Assembly: GCA_021234155.1 (NCBI GenBank)
Contig: JAJEKV010000241.1
Coordinates: 124,001 to 188,000 of the forward strand
DNA length: 64,000 nucleotides
Reading direction: 5' to 3'
DNA from: Isoetes taiwanensis
Taxonomy: Eukaryota; Streptophyta; Lycopodiopsida; Isoetales; Isoetaceae
Both the position numbers and the translations under genes were made by a program. Shown here one piece after another: positions 54,701 to 64,000 of this stretch (the stretch's first letter is position 1; each line of letters begins with the position of its first letter). The notes below the pieces were generated by a model, which had not been told where the DNA came from, searched no databases, and was given only the letters and a program-made list of their open reading frames with translations.

Positions 54701-56400
54701 CTAAGGATTGAAAGTATTTAGGGTTTATTCTGAAGGGTTAAATCGGTTTGCTGTATGGTGGAGATGCCAATATTTTTCAGTATTTGTCCATGATGGTAAT
54801 ACGTCAACCATCATTATTTTTGCTACGCTCCATAGTCTGATTGTTTTTGTGCTTTGTGCAGAGCTGAATATTGTTGTCAACTTCCACTCCGTCCGTTATG
54901 TTTTACGCCATCTGTTGGCTCTATATTTCTTATCTATCTACACAGCATCGTCTGCATCGACGCTCTTCTATTTAAGGTCCAAAATTAGTTAACCTTTTCT
55001 TTTATTTCTTTACTTGCATACACAAACGACATGTTGGAGATATATATATCCATGTAGCTTAGACACATTGAATGGATGGGAAATTCATGATTGCTCACGA
55101 TTCTGGCTCTTTTTACCAGATTAGGCACCCGTTGCATATAAGGGACCATCTGGATAGTCAGTGCAAATTTTTATTGAATAAAATATCTGTATCTATGACT
55201 TGCGTGTAATTTTGAAAGCTATTAAGATGCTCAAGATGTTCCTTTGTATCTATGATCTGCATGTACTTTTGTATCTGAAAGCTATCATGATGCTCAAGAA
55301 TGCCAAATATGAATGTTGGATGCAGATTATCCATTTTTCTTTAGTGGTGCAAAGCTCCTTATTGTTTAGTTTATTTTATTCGAGCTGTCAATTTATTATC
55401 CGTAATATTTTCCAGCGAATATCTTCTTTTGTTGCTAATAAATGGTAGGTCTTCTTGCTAGAACAACCTAACAGGCTTACATCTAGCTGACATCTTTGTT
55501 GGTGTTTGCTTCTACGCAGTAATGGATAGCAATTGGCGAATTACTCAAGAACTTATATCTTTTGCTGAGATGTGCCAAGCCAATTCTAATTGGGTTGTCC
55601 TGCACCTTATGCTGTCAGCCTTATAATATGGTAGCCTCACATCTTGCAACAACTTTTCATAGAAAACCTCCAAATATCTTATTTGGTCTATATATTATGT
55701 TTATGTTCAGACATGCTTCCAAACATTTTAGAGGGCGACTTCCATACCTGGACTAATACTTATGCAGTATAAGCAGGCCCACATATCAGGAAGGGTGGGC
55801 CCAGAGAGCAAAATTTTTGGTAGTAAGATGTTGAAGATGCTGATGATAAGGTGTTGAGATGCACTCCCAAGTTTCACGTATCATGCATCTCTACTAAGGT
55901 AAGGTCAGTAAACCTGTTGTGTTTTCTTAATTGAAATCTACAATAGAGCACCTCTATTTAAACAAAGTGATGTATCCTTGATCAGGTTGCCACATGGCAG
56001 ACATCCTGGAGCCATTTAACTGTGGACTGCATGTTTATAATTACAATGTGGCGTGTTCCAAAGTTGGTCTCATGCTCTCTCCCTGTAGCATGCATTTGTC
56101 ATCTGGTATTTCTTGATTCCAATGTGGGTGTGTAGAAGTTTGCAGTTCACTGTATGTTGTACGTTTCTCAAGTATTCCATTACATGTTTATGAATTAGGC
56201 AATAGCCAGTTTAAAACCTGTTATGGGTTGCCATTGTATCAAATAACATTGTCTTTTTCTAAGCCATTTAAGTAAGAGTTCCAGAAGTGACAGAAGGATC
56301 TCCACTAGAAGTCTGTTGCACTCACTGCATGTGGTAAGCGAATCTGAGAAGACATTTGTCTCAATCACTGGTTAAAGAAACAATATACTTTGCTGCTAAA
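51759..56400. other. no gene recognised
   Basis: About 4.6 kb of AT-rich sequence with only short frames on either strand. No family resemblance, no LTR or RT sequence. It could be filler of a large non-autonomous element or old intron sequence. Confidence 0.4.
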
Positions 56401-56408
56401 CCTTCAGG

Positions 56409-56760
56409 CAACTGGATGTTTAAAGCAACTTTCTCAGGTTTACCATTTGATGCTTACAAGTTGGAAAAAGCATTACTATTTCTGTTTCTCAGGTTTACTG
56501 TTCGTTATTTGAGACTGGAAACAACTAGAATTTTTGGTAAGATACAGTGTAATTTAACCTTCACAGTCCTATTATGTGTTCAGGCAATTGGATGTTTAAA
56601 GGAACTTTCTCAGGATTTATCATTTGATTCTTACAGGTTGGAAAAAGCATTAGTATTTTTGTTTCTCAGGGTTTACTATTCGTTATTTGAGACTGGAAAC
56701 AACAATTAGAATTTATGGTAAGATACCGTGTAATTTAACCTTGACAATTGTGTTATGTAT
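56409..56760 (+). repeat. tandem duplication, two units of about 175 bp
   Basis: GGCAACTGGATGTTTAAAGC at 56409 and GGCAATTGGATGTTTAAAGG at 56583 start units that share the TGGAAAAAGCATTA, TTCGTTATTTGAGACTGGAA and GTGTAATTTAACCTT blocks. Confidence 0.85.
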
Positions 56761-56989
56761 TAAGATACAGTGGAAAGATATAAGCTGTATTTTCTCCCAT
56801 TTGTTTGCAACATGAAGCCTGCATTATCAAAACCTTTATTGCCAGTTTTTATAATATATCCTCTCCATTTTGTTCGTAGATTCAATGAACATCATTTTTC
56901 CTGTACTTTTTGTTATTTAAATTCCTTGGAGCACATGAGGATTGTTCATGCAGATAACTAATACTACATAATATACAACAATGTAGGTG

Positions 56990-57650
56990 TAAGCATTTAT
57001 TTTTTGTCCCTTTTTCGAAGGGTACGAGACTTCAAAATAAAGATATTCAGAAAACCACCTAATCCGGTTCTATGCAGACGACCAGCCCTTAGAGCACATG
57101 AACATTATTCATGCAGATGACAAAATACAATTGAAACATAATATGCAGCGAGTGTGCAGGCATTTTTGCAGATCAATAGAACTGCAACATAATATGGAAC
57201 TATGGAACGTATGTGCAGGCATTTTTAGTCCCTTCTTTTGAAAAGGGAATGGGACTTCAGTATGTGGAGGCGTTTTTGCAGATGATCAATAGAACTGCAA
57301 CATAATATGGAACGTATGTGCAGGCATTTTTAGTCCATCTTTTGAAGGGAATGGGACTTCAAAATGTGGCTATTTAGAACATCCACCTAAATTTCTTAGA
57401 GCATAGGAATATACCCAGTTCTATGCAGATGACCAGTTCTATGCAGATGATCAGTCCTTAGACAACTGGAACATAATCTGCAATGTACATGCACGTTTCT
57501 TCGAAGGAAAACGGGCTACAAAATGAAAACCTAGAAATTCCACCTAAATTTCTTAGAGCATAGGAGCATACGCGGTTCTATGCAAATAACCAATACGCTT
57601 GGAACACAATATGAAAAATTGTATGTGCAGTCATTTCTGGTCCTTTTACT
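56990..57650. repeat. degenerate tandem array around GCAGGCATTTTTAGTCC
   Basis: Four to five degenerate units with GTGCAGGCATTTTTAGTCC, a pocket TTTTGAA(GGG)AATGGGACTTC, and CATAATATG(G)AACGTATGTG. Unit length varies from about 100 to 190 bp. Confidence 0.7.
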
Positions 57651-58592
57651 GTGGGAAGACGGATTTCTAGAATGAAAATATTCAAAAATTCCACTCATTA
57701 CTTTCGCAACTTGCTAAGTTCAAATATCTTTTCTTTAGAATTTCCTTTCTAAATGGCAATATAGTCTTCTCCCTAGAACCTTGCGTATGAACAATCATTT
57801 AACTTGAAAATATGATGTCGTGGATGCGACCAAGGAAAAATATCAAGCCTCAACAATGCAATTTCTAAATTTGGAAGGCAACGACAAGTTTCCTAGGCAA
57901 TGACATGCCAAAATTTGACATTGGCATATTCTAACCCACATTATTCAATATCTAAGCTTTTGATTACTTCTGTGTAGACCTATCCAAAAGTATAAGGTAC
58001 AATGAAACAATCAAACCTTGAATCTTAGCGGTGGAATTTTGTAGATATTAGGCTCGATATACCCCTTCCAATACATCTCTAAAGTACAATGGACATTGGT
58101 GTCCAACATTCTGATATTGAATATAAGGTATCTAAACTTGGAAGACATTTGGTTGCTTATACTCAACCAATATTGGTTGCTTTTGAAAATGCGCAGAAGC
58201 TTTGATCATAAATTTACACACACCCAATAACTTTGCAACAAAACCATTTTTGCCTTTTAATAACAATCCACGAACTACATTGCTATACATCAAGGTAAGT
58301 GGGTCTGCATTCCGACAAGTTTCTTGAATCATTCTTATTGGAAATAGAAAATTGCTCCACAAAACTGTAGAATTCGTTCATGCTTCCACCATGACCTGCA
58401 GAATTCGGTCACGCCATCTAAATGGCTTTCGCCACATTACAATAAAAATTGATTCAAATCTATATCATTTGGGGATTACATTTTTTCGCGTCTGTGCAAA
58501 ATGATACTAAAAACAACATCCCAAACATCGCATATTTATGTGCAAAATGATACGAAAAGCACAACATCCCAGAGTCACATATTGTTGTTAAA
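57651..58592. other. no gene; upstream of Helitron-like end
   Basis: Non-coding AT-rich sequence. The last 120 bp (CAAAATGATACTAAAAACA and following) are related to 63060-63140, supporting a shared element family. Confidence 0.4.
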
Positions 58593-58620
58593 GCCCGGCA
58601 ACGCCGGGCACTATTACTAG
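58593..58620 (+). mobile_element. Helitron-like 3' terminus
   Basis: Perfect hairpin GCCCGGC-AAC-GCCGGGC (58593-58609), then ACTATTACTAG ending at 58620 and T next. This fits the Helitron 3' rule (hairpin, then CTRR, inserted before T). The best of three related ends in the window. Confidence 0.68.
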
Positions 58621-60170
58621 TTATTATAAGAACTAAATTCCTAAGCGAAGTAACCAAACGTGCTTTTGACTAGTTTTTTATTTGGGTCTCAACCGAACAC
58701 GGGAACAATCCAGAAGATTCCCAACATCAACATGGAAAGGGGGTCGCAATTTGTTGCTAAAAGTGAATCTTGTGTTGCCACGTGGCACACCCTACAATCG
58801 GGAATGGAAAAGGGGAGGCCAATTCCGTGGATCTAAATTGTGACAGCCTACAATCGATTACTGAACAAAATAATAAACAATTTTTAACTCAGTTTTACAC
58901 TGCACAAGTTCTTCTGAACCAAGTTTTTAGAAATGCAGAAGTTTTACTCAACAAGCTTTGCTGAACAAGTTTTTACACCTTCCAGCAGAAACATCATAGC
59001 TTCTCACAGCATAAACATCCAGCATCATTTGAAAAAAAAACTTTTGCTTGTGCTAGCCATGCATTCACTCAGTTGCAGAAAAAAGAAGAGCAGTTGGGCC
59101 TCTCTCATGGTTCTTCTGATGGGGCAAGGTCATGATCCTGCGGCTCTGTGGCTTTTGGTCGGAGTACAAGTCCTTCTGGAAGGATATTTTCTCAAAAGTC
59201 TCCATACAGAGGATACAAAGGGAATGAAGAGGATCTGCCAAGATGGATACAAAGGAAATGAAGAGGATCAGCCAAGTCTACTCGGAACTAAAGCCATTTC
59301 TGCATATTGCAACCTGCATGCAAAAGAAATTAGATTTGAAAGCATAAAAAGAAGAAGCATAGCATAAGAAATCGTTATACCTTCCTTTTCGTCAAGAACA
59401 GAGGATCTACCTCAGTTCGGCCAGAAAATCTCCATAAAGAAACAAAAACATTAAATAATAGGGTGAGCACCACACTTATACCTTCATTTTCCTCAAGAAC
59501 AGAGGATATGGCGCAGGTTCGGCCAGAACAAAGGATATGGCGCAGGTTCGGCCAGGAAACGAAGAGGATACGGCAAGATTGGTGGCCGACAGAGGGCTTT
59601 CATCAGCTGGAAGTCGCATTACATCCAAGCTTAGCCGAAACTAAAGTCATATTCTGCACATTATGACCTGCATGCAAGAAAAATTAGATTTGAAAGCATA
59701 AAATAAAGAAAAATCACTCTAAACACATAAGAAATCAGTATACCTTTATTTTCCTCAAGAATGGAGGATCCGAACTCTCATTCTCATGAACAACGAAGAT
59801 TCGACCGGAAAATCTCCACAAAGAAACAAAAACACTGAATAATAGAGCGAGCGCCATAGCCGCTCGGCGCTAGAGGATGCAAGTAGGTCAACGCCATAGG
59901 CATCGAGCCGCATGCGCGTCCAGCGCCATCGCCAAACCTCCACCAAGAAGAAAAAACTACTGGAAAAAAATTGCTCCCCCTTTCTATGTGGTGGGCCGAG
60001 AGCGGGTCACCGGACCGGAACGTGGGACCAATGACCATACCCCCATACGTCAAATCCAAACCCCTATTTGTAAATCCTATAATTAAAGAATACAGATGGT
60101 AGAAAAATACATAAGGTGTAGATAACGCATACGGCACGAGGGCATTATTGAAAAAAATTTGAGGGCCATG
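58621..60170. other. no gene; contains imperfect direct repeats
   Basis: Two long blocks recur: ACCTGCATGCAA-AAATTAGATTTGAAAGCATAAA (59310 and 59667) and ATACC(T)TT-TTTTC-TCAAGAA (59377, 59480, 59741), giving two to three degenerate units of about 350 bp. The words GCGCAGGTTCGGCCAG also repeat (59510 and 59538). No coding family is recognised. Confidence 0.45.
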
Positions 60171-60238
60171 TGGCTATGGCCAAAATAGCGAGGGTGTGCG
60201 GCGCAGTGCATGCCCGAAAGCCATTTTGGCCATAGCCA
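60171..60238. repeat. perfect 16-bp inverted repeat, 68 bp
   Basis: Arms TGGCTATGGCCAAAAT (60171-60186) and ATTTTGGCCATAGCCA (60223-60238). Similar in wording to the GGCCATTTT repeats at 3590 and 28490. Confidence 0.8.
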
Positions 60239-60325
60239 TATAAAAGAATTTGTCAAGAATGCCCGAGCCCCAGGGGCGGGGCATCGCCCCTTAACGCATA
60301 CGGGTTCGAGGCTTTACACTAAGTA

Positions 60326-60513
60326 ATCCGGCAGAGAAGGCTCCTAGTTCTTGAGCGAGCCCCTTTTTTTTTGCTTTTTCAAGGAAAGTTGCTTGCAAAG
60401 GAAGCGAAGCTCTGTTGAATAATCCGGCAGAGAAGACTCTTAGTTTCTTAGCGAGCTCTTTTTTTCTTTTTCAGGAAAATCTGCTTGCAAATGAAGGCAA
60501 GCTCTGTTCCGTT
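60326..60513. repeat. tandem duplication, two units of about 94 bp
   Basis: TAATCCGGCAGAGAAGGCTC at 60326 and TAATCCGGCAGAGAAGACTC at 60420, each running to AAGCTCTGTT. Confidence 0.85.
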
Positions 60514-60642
60514 CTAACGGAGCTCCAGCGAAGCACAATGGTGCCATGAAAGCTCTGGCGAAGCACAATGAAGCCTTGATCCGGCAAAGGTCTAGCGAAG
60601 CCCTGTTATCTGTAAATAAGGCACAAACCATAAACCATAGCT

Positions 60643-62260
60643 TATGACGTTCTAGCATAACATACGGTCCGAATACATATATTATACTGCCACGTCACAC
60701 ATACATGTCACCATGGCAAGTACTTGAGAGCCGTAAAGAGTTGCGCCTAGGGGGCAACCTCGTATGTTGCACATGTATATTAAACATATGCAATTAAACC
60801 CCTTGCCAAGTGCCAATACCCTATTTGTCCCTTCTAACCTAACCCTAAAAGTTCATGTATAAGGAACAAAAGGGGAAACCCTAAACTTTTCCCATTTTCG
60901 CATTTTGGCTTCCCTGAGCCATTCCAGCCAAGGCAAGCTGCCATTCCGCATTGCAAGCGCCGCTGAGCCGCCTTTACATATTAGATTCATCAGGAGCAGC
61001 TGTCTTCAACAAGAACGAGGGCATGGACACGACTCGGGGAGCTGGAGCAAGCCAAGGATCAGGTAACCTGTGATTCTGTTGTGCAAAGCCGACTCTTAGC
61101 CCGGGAATGAGCTAGGATAGTATGTTAGATCAGTCTTATCAGCTTGTAGATCCTAAGATCACCAACCAGAAGCAGAAGGAACCTAACCATGTATGTTTAG
61201 ATAAGATAGATTAGATCTTATTCAGTATCTCAGTTCTTTGATGATGATGATGTTCCATTCTATGCTTTCCTGTGTATGTGGGAAGGGGGTAGAGACCTTG
61301 AAGCCTTCAGTAGCAGATGATCCTAGATAACCTCATTAATTCCCAATTAATGCGGCCCGTGTACAAGAGCCCGTCTGGTTGTGGGTGGCGGGGCTAGACC
61401 GGTGGAATAAGGGGGACTTATCCCATCACTGACTGATCCCTCTGGTGTGTAAAGCCTACTGGGGATCTAAGCTGGCTACGCTTAATGGTTTGCCACTACG
61501 CGTGGGCAAGGCATGAGCTCGACACCTCTTGGGTGATGCATCATGTCGAATACGGGCAGTTGCCCTCTAGCCGCCTGTGATGGGCATGTATGCTACTGGA
61601 GGGAAGGAGACTCTCCTCCTGCCTCATCGGGACTGGGGAGATGCAATCCAGCAGTAGCCCCTTCGGCTATGCACCCGACAGGCTACAGTCCGGTCCCAAG
61701 ACTCTTCAACCTACTCTGCAAAGTATGCATAGGAGGGGCGGATGGAGTGGACTACCCAACGGCCATGTTCTTATGCCATCCCAATCCATTTGCCATGAAT
61801 TCTGTCTGCATTCACTTTTGGAGACCCAAGCCGTCAGTCGATCCCCCATGAGTCTGAGCCTTGGGTAGGATTCCCCTTATGTTGATGTTGCCACACTTCG
61901 AGGTGGATATGTATGTTATTTGATGCTATGTGCTCATGTTTGACGTGCTTCCGCAACTAGGTAGGTCTCGAGGGAGACGGGATGAATGACACGTCCATTC
62001 TTTCCCATTGGATTCTTGACTGTTAGCAAGGATCTGATGTTAGGTGGACGGCCGCATGTCAGCCAAGGCGTTGGCAGGAGGGATGAACTCCGGTTCTATA
62101 CGATGGGAGCATCGTATATGAGCAGGGGACGTCACAGTGATATCAGAGCAATGATCTTGGAGGACCAGGATCGAGCACTGGCCATTTCCCTAGTAGTACT
62201 AACAGTCTAGATCTTCAGTCTTGGAGTTGAAATCCCAAGCATGAACCTCGAAAATTCGAT
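60643..62260 (+). mobile_element. diverged chromovirus LTR with start of internal region
   Basis: 60643-62136 aligns through most of its length with the LTRs at 10595 and 22359 (ATATTATACTGCCACGTCAC, CCTAGGGGGCAACC, GATGCA-CCGGCAGTAGCCCC-type blocks, ending GGACGTCACA). It is followed by TGATATCAGAGC (62138-62149), the primer site with one change, and about 110 bp of matching internal sequence (ATCGAGCACTG, ACTAACAGT). The rest of the element is missing. It is an older relative of the complete element. Confidence 0.85.
62138..62149 (+). other. primer-binding site of truncated relative
   Basis: TGATATCAGAGC, one mismatch from the site at 12199. Confidence 0.75.
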
Positions 62261-62283
62261 GGTTTTTTCTACGCCCGATTTGG

Positions 62284-62710
62284 GTTGGACTTTAGTGGAA
62301 ACCTCCCCAACTTTCCATGGAAATCTCCCCAACTTTCCCTGGAAACTTCCCCATTTTCCTGGAAACCTCCCCAACTTTCCATGTACGACCTGGGGAGGTT
62401 TCTACATTAGAAAACAAGGGAGGTTTCCATGGAAACCTCCCCAACTTTCTGGGCATGACCTGTGGAGGTTTCCAATTAAGAAAACAAGGGAGGTTTCCAA
62501 GGAAAGATGGGGAGGTTTCCATTAAAAAAAAAAAAAAAAGCCTCTTTAAATTTGCACAAAGACCAAGATTTGCCCTCCCATGCATCTCGATTCTCGTGCG
62601 TTCCTCGTGCCTTTTAATGAGGTGGTTGCAAAAATTAATTACTATTTTTTTTATATAAATATTTTATGGAAACCTCCCCAACTTTCCAAAGAAACTAGGG
62701 GAGGTTTCCA
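62284..62710. repeat. GGAAACCTCCCCAACTTTCC array in both orientations
   Basis: About ten copies of the 20-bp word or its reverse complement GGGGAGGTTTCC, spaced irregularly. Direct copies dominate at 62298-62395 and inverted ones at 62390-62520 and 62697, so the locus can fold extensively. Confidence 0.8.
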
Positions 62711-63119
62711 CAAAATGTCTAAAACCTCACGAAGTTTATCCTCCTAGAGAACTATTTCTTCAACAGCAAGGAGATCAACAAATTTGCAACCTGCAACTCA
62801 ACAAAGTGTTGTTAAATGTATCCATATCCATATACATTCTATGGATCAATACTTCCTTTGGAAATCCTGTTTTCTCCCACCTCATGCTTATCTTATTTAC
62901 ATCCAATAGTTACTAACTAATACTGCTAGCCAGTATACTCTTGAAAATATAGCACTAAATTACTTACTTTCTAAAAGACCAACTCAAGGCTTTAAACATT
63001 CTATTTGTTTACAAGATTTCACATATTACTATGCAATTCGATTAAAATAGTTGTTATTTGTTTTTGTACAAAAATGACACTAAAAACACAACACCCCACC
63101 TCCATAACATATTGTCAAA
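62711..63119. other. no gene recognised
   Basis: AT-rich sequence leading to a third Helitron-like hairpin. Short frames only. Confidence 0.4.
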
Positions 63120-63139
63120 GCCCGACAACATCTTCGGGC
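63120..63139 (+). mobile_element. decayed Helitron-like 3' hairpin
   Basis: GCCCGA-CAACATCT-TCGGGC preceded by AAAATGACACTAAAAACACA and ACATATTGTCAAA, closely matching the lead-in of the 58593 end. The CTAG terminus is lost (ACCATAATTAAT). Confidence 0.5.
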
Positions 63140-63621
63140 ACCATAATTAATAATAAATTGTATATATTTATCATTATGTTTTAACAATCATAACATTGGG
63201 CACTTAAAGAGACATGAGGCCGCAAAACATTGCACTTGTTGATAAATGTTGGATGCTCATTTTGAAAGTCTCCTTGGAAGGTTTAGACATGAAGCTTCTT
63301 GCCTTTCTAGTGGTAAAAACTCTGTTTACAATCATGCCAACCACATATTCTGACTCATTACAGCAAAAATGGTATAACCAGCCCAAGGAACTTTAACATT
63401 CTTTATGCCCTTAAAACCCCAGCAAATCATGGCCTAAAACATCAACACACTTTGCTGAAAACAACACGTTTGATATTTTTCATTTGGATTTCTAAAAGAT
63501 AAAGCTTCCATCCACAACTATCAGAACTACAGATCTTCATTAGCAAATGCAATGTAGATATATGATCTTATCTAGATGTATCTTGTTTAGTAACTTTAGT
63601 ATAAGGAAGCTCCATTGCACC
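63140..63621. other. no gene recognised
   Basis: AT-rich, possibly downstream flank of the putative terminal exon. Confidence 0.35.
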
Positions 63622-63768
63622 TCAGCTAAAGAACTCAGATAAGGACATATCCGTTGAATGTGAAAAGAGAAGACCAATGCTACGGGTGAAGCCCAATGCT
63701 ACTGCAGAACCCAAGTAATTGACTACTCTGGTAGCTTCAGAAGCAAGAGGTTTTGCACTTGTACCCAT
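63622..63768 (-). CDS. putative terminal exon of a host gene entering from the right
   Basis: On the minus strand a good acceptor (TTGTCATTTCTGCAG) precedes an open stretch of 48 codons: MGTSAKPLASEATRVVNYLG, SAVALGFTRSIGLLF, SHSTDMSLSEFFS, then TGA at 63622-63624. The balanced composition, acceptor and hydrophobic central stretch look like real coding sequence. No family is recognised. The preceding exons would lie beyond 63768, partly outside the window. Any start at the first Met would be coincidental, since this is read as an internal exon end. Confidence 0.45.
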   Translation of the reverse strand: MGTSAKPLASEATRVVNYLGSAVALGFTRSIGLLFSHSTDMSLSEFFS

Positions 63769-64000
63769 CTGCAGAAATGACAAGGTTAGATAGCAATATC
63801 TTTAATAACTAGTTATCAAAGCTCAAATTATTAGAGCGCATCAATTGATAGAAATCTTGAACTTAAAAAACATGAAATGAGAGACTAGCAGGCATCTGGT
63901 AATATCTCCTCCTAATATTCCTTAAACGTGCATGGTCCATAGGCCAATCCATGGATGTAATATGCTATTCTAATCTTGCACAGTTGCATAATCCAATTAC

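Noticed and set aside
1-64000. tRNA or rRNA genes
   Set aside because: No cloverleaf with A/B boxes or rRNA core sequence was recognised; the only tRNA-related sequences are retroelement primer sites.

Overview
This is a transposon-dense stretch of a land-plant nuclear genome. Plant identity rests on decayed copies of an ARO-type armadillo gene and a CDC20-type WD40 gene (870-2975), a PPR fragment (about 27105-27545), plant-type introns, TATA boxes and telo-box-like motifs, and plant-style chromovirus, copia, LINE, hAT and Helitron-like sequence. The overall flavour suggests a large-genome lineage such as a fern, but the species is not identified. No clearly intact housekeeping gene is present. 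The best candidate for live host coding sequence is one putative terminal exon at 63622-63768 (minus).

Layout. 870-2975: ARO-like and CDC20-like gene remnants (minus). 4273-7503: 5'-truncated LINE with a (CTATT)n tail. 8914-10226: broken hAT-type transposase (minus). 10595-23958: complete Ty3/gypsy chromovirus with 1.6-kb LTRs and a 5-bp target duplication (ATATC), carrying extra genes between the primer site and gag. 24636-26126: second LINE with a (TTTAA)n tail. 28286-28311: Helitron-like 3' end. 29089-29500: tandem repeats. 30259-44659: an unusual gene-cassette region. 36853-42357: young Ty1/copia element nested in that region. 44660-49044: second, 5'-truncated copia element (minus). 49045-60642: mostly unassigned sequence with tandem repeats and a good Helitron-like 3' end at 58620. 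60643-62260: diverged LTR plus primer site of a relative of the chromovirus. The rest is low-complexity and unassigned sequence.

The main discovery is that two unrelated mobile or accessory units each carry a divergent histone H3-like gene. In the chromovirus, a gene at 12917-14110 starts with the H3 tail residues MARTKQ, runs through about 300 charged residues, and ends in an H3 histone fold with CENH3-like wording. The same element ends its integrase in a chromodomain. In the 30-44.6 kb region, a second H3-like fold with an extended loop 1 lies at 44288-44659 (minus), cut by the second copia element.

In both units the accessory genes have their own TATA boxes and are separated by conserved inverted-repeat hairpins. 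In the cassette region there are eleven 65-68 bp dyads with 17-bp arms (core TCACACGACGCGAA) and a 31-34 bp spacer of variable sequence. In the chromovirus there are five dyads of about 72-76 bp. The cassette region also holds a gene with a RAG1/CMC-like transposase signature (D, D, CxxC, HxxxxH, E), four tandem paralogues of a small coiled-coil protein, and an acidic-repeat gene. I read it as a composite, possibly mobile, gene array. That reading is inference. Many reading frames are broken. Some breaks may be assembly indels, because the two chromovirus LTRs disagree repeatedly at CG/CTG-type positions.
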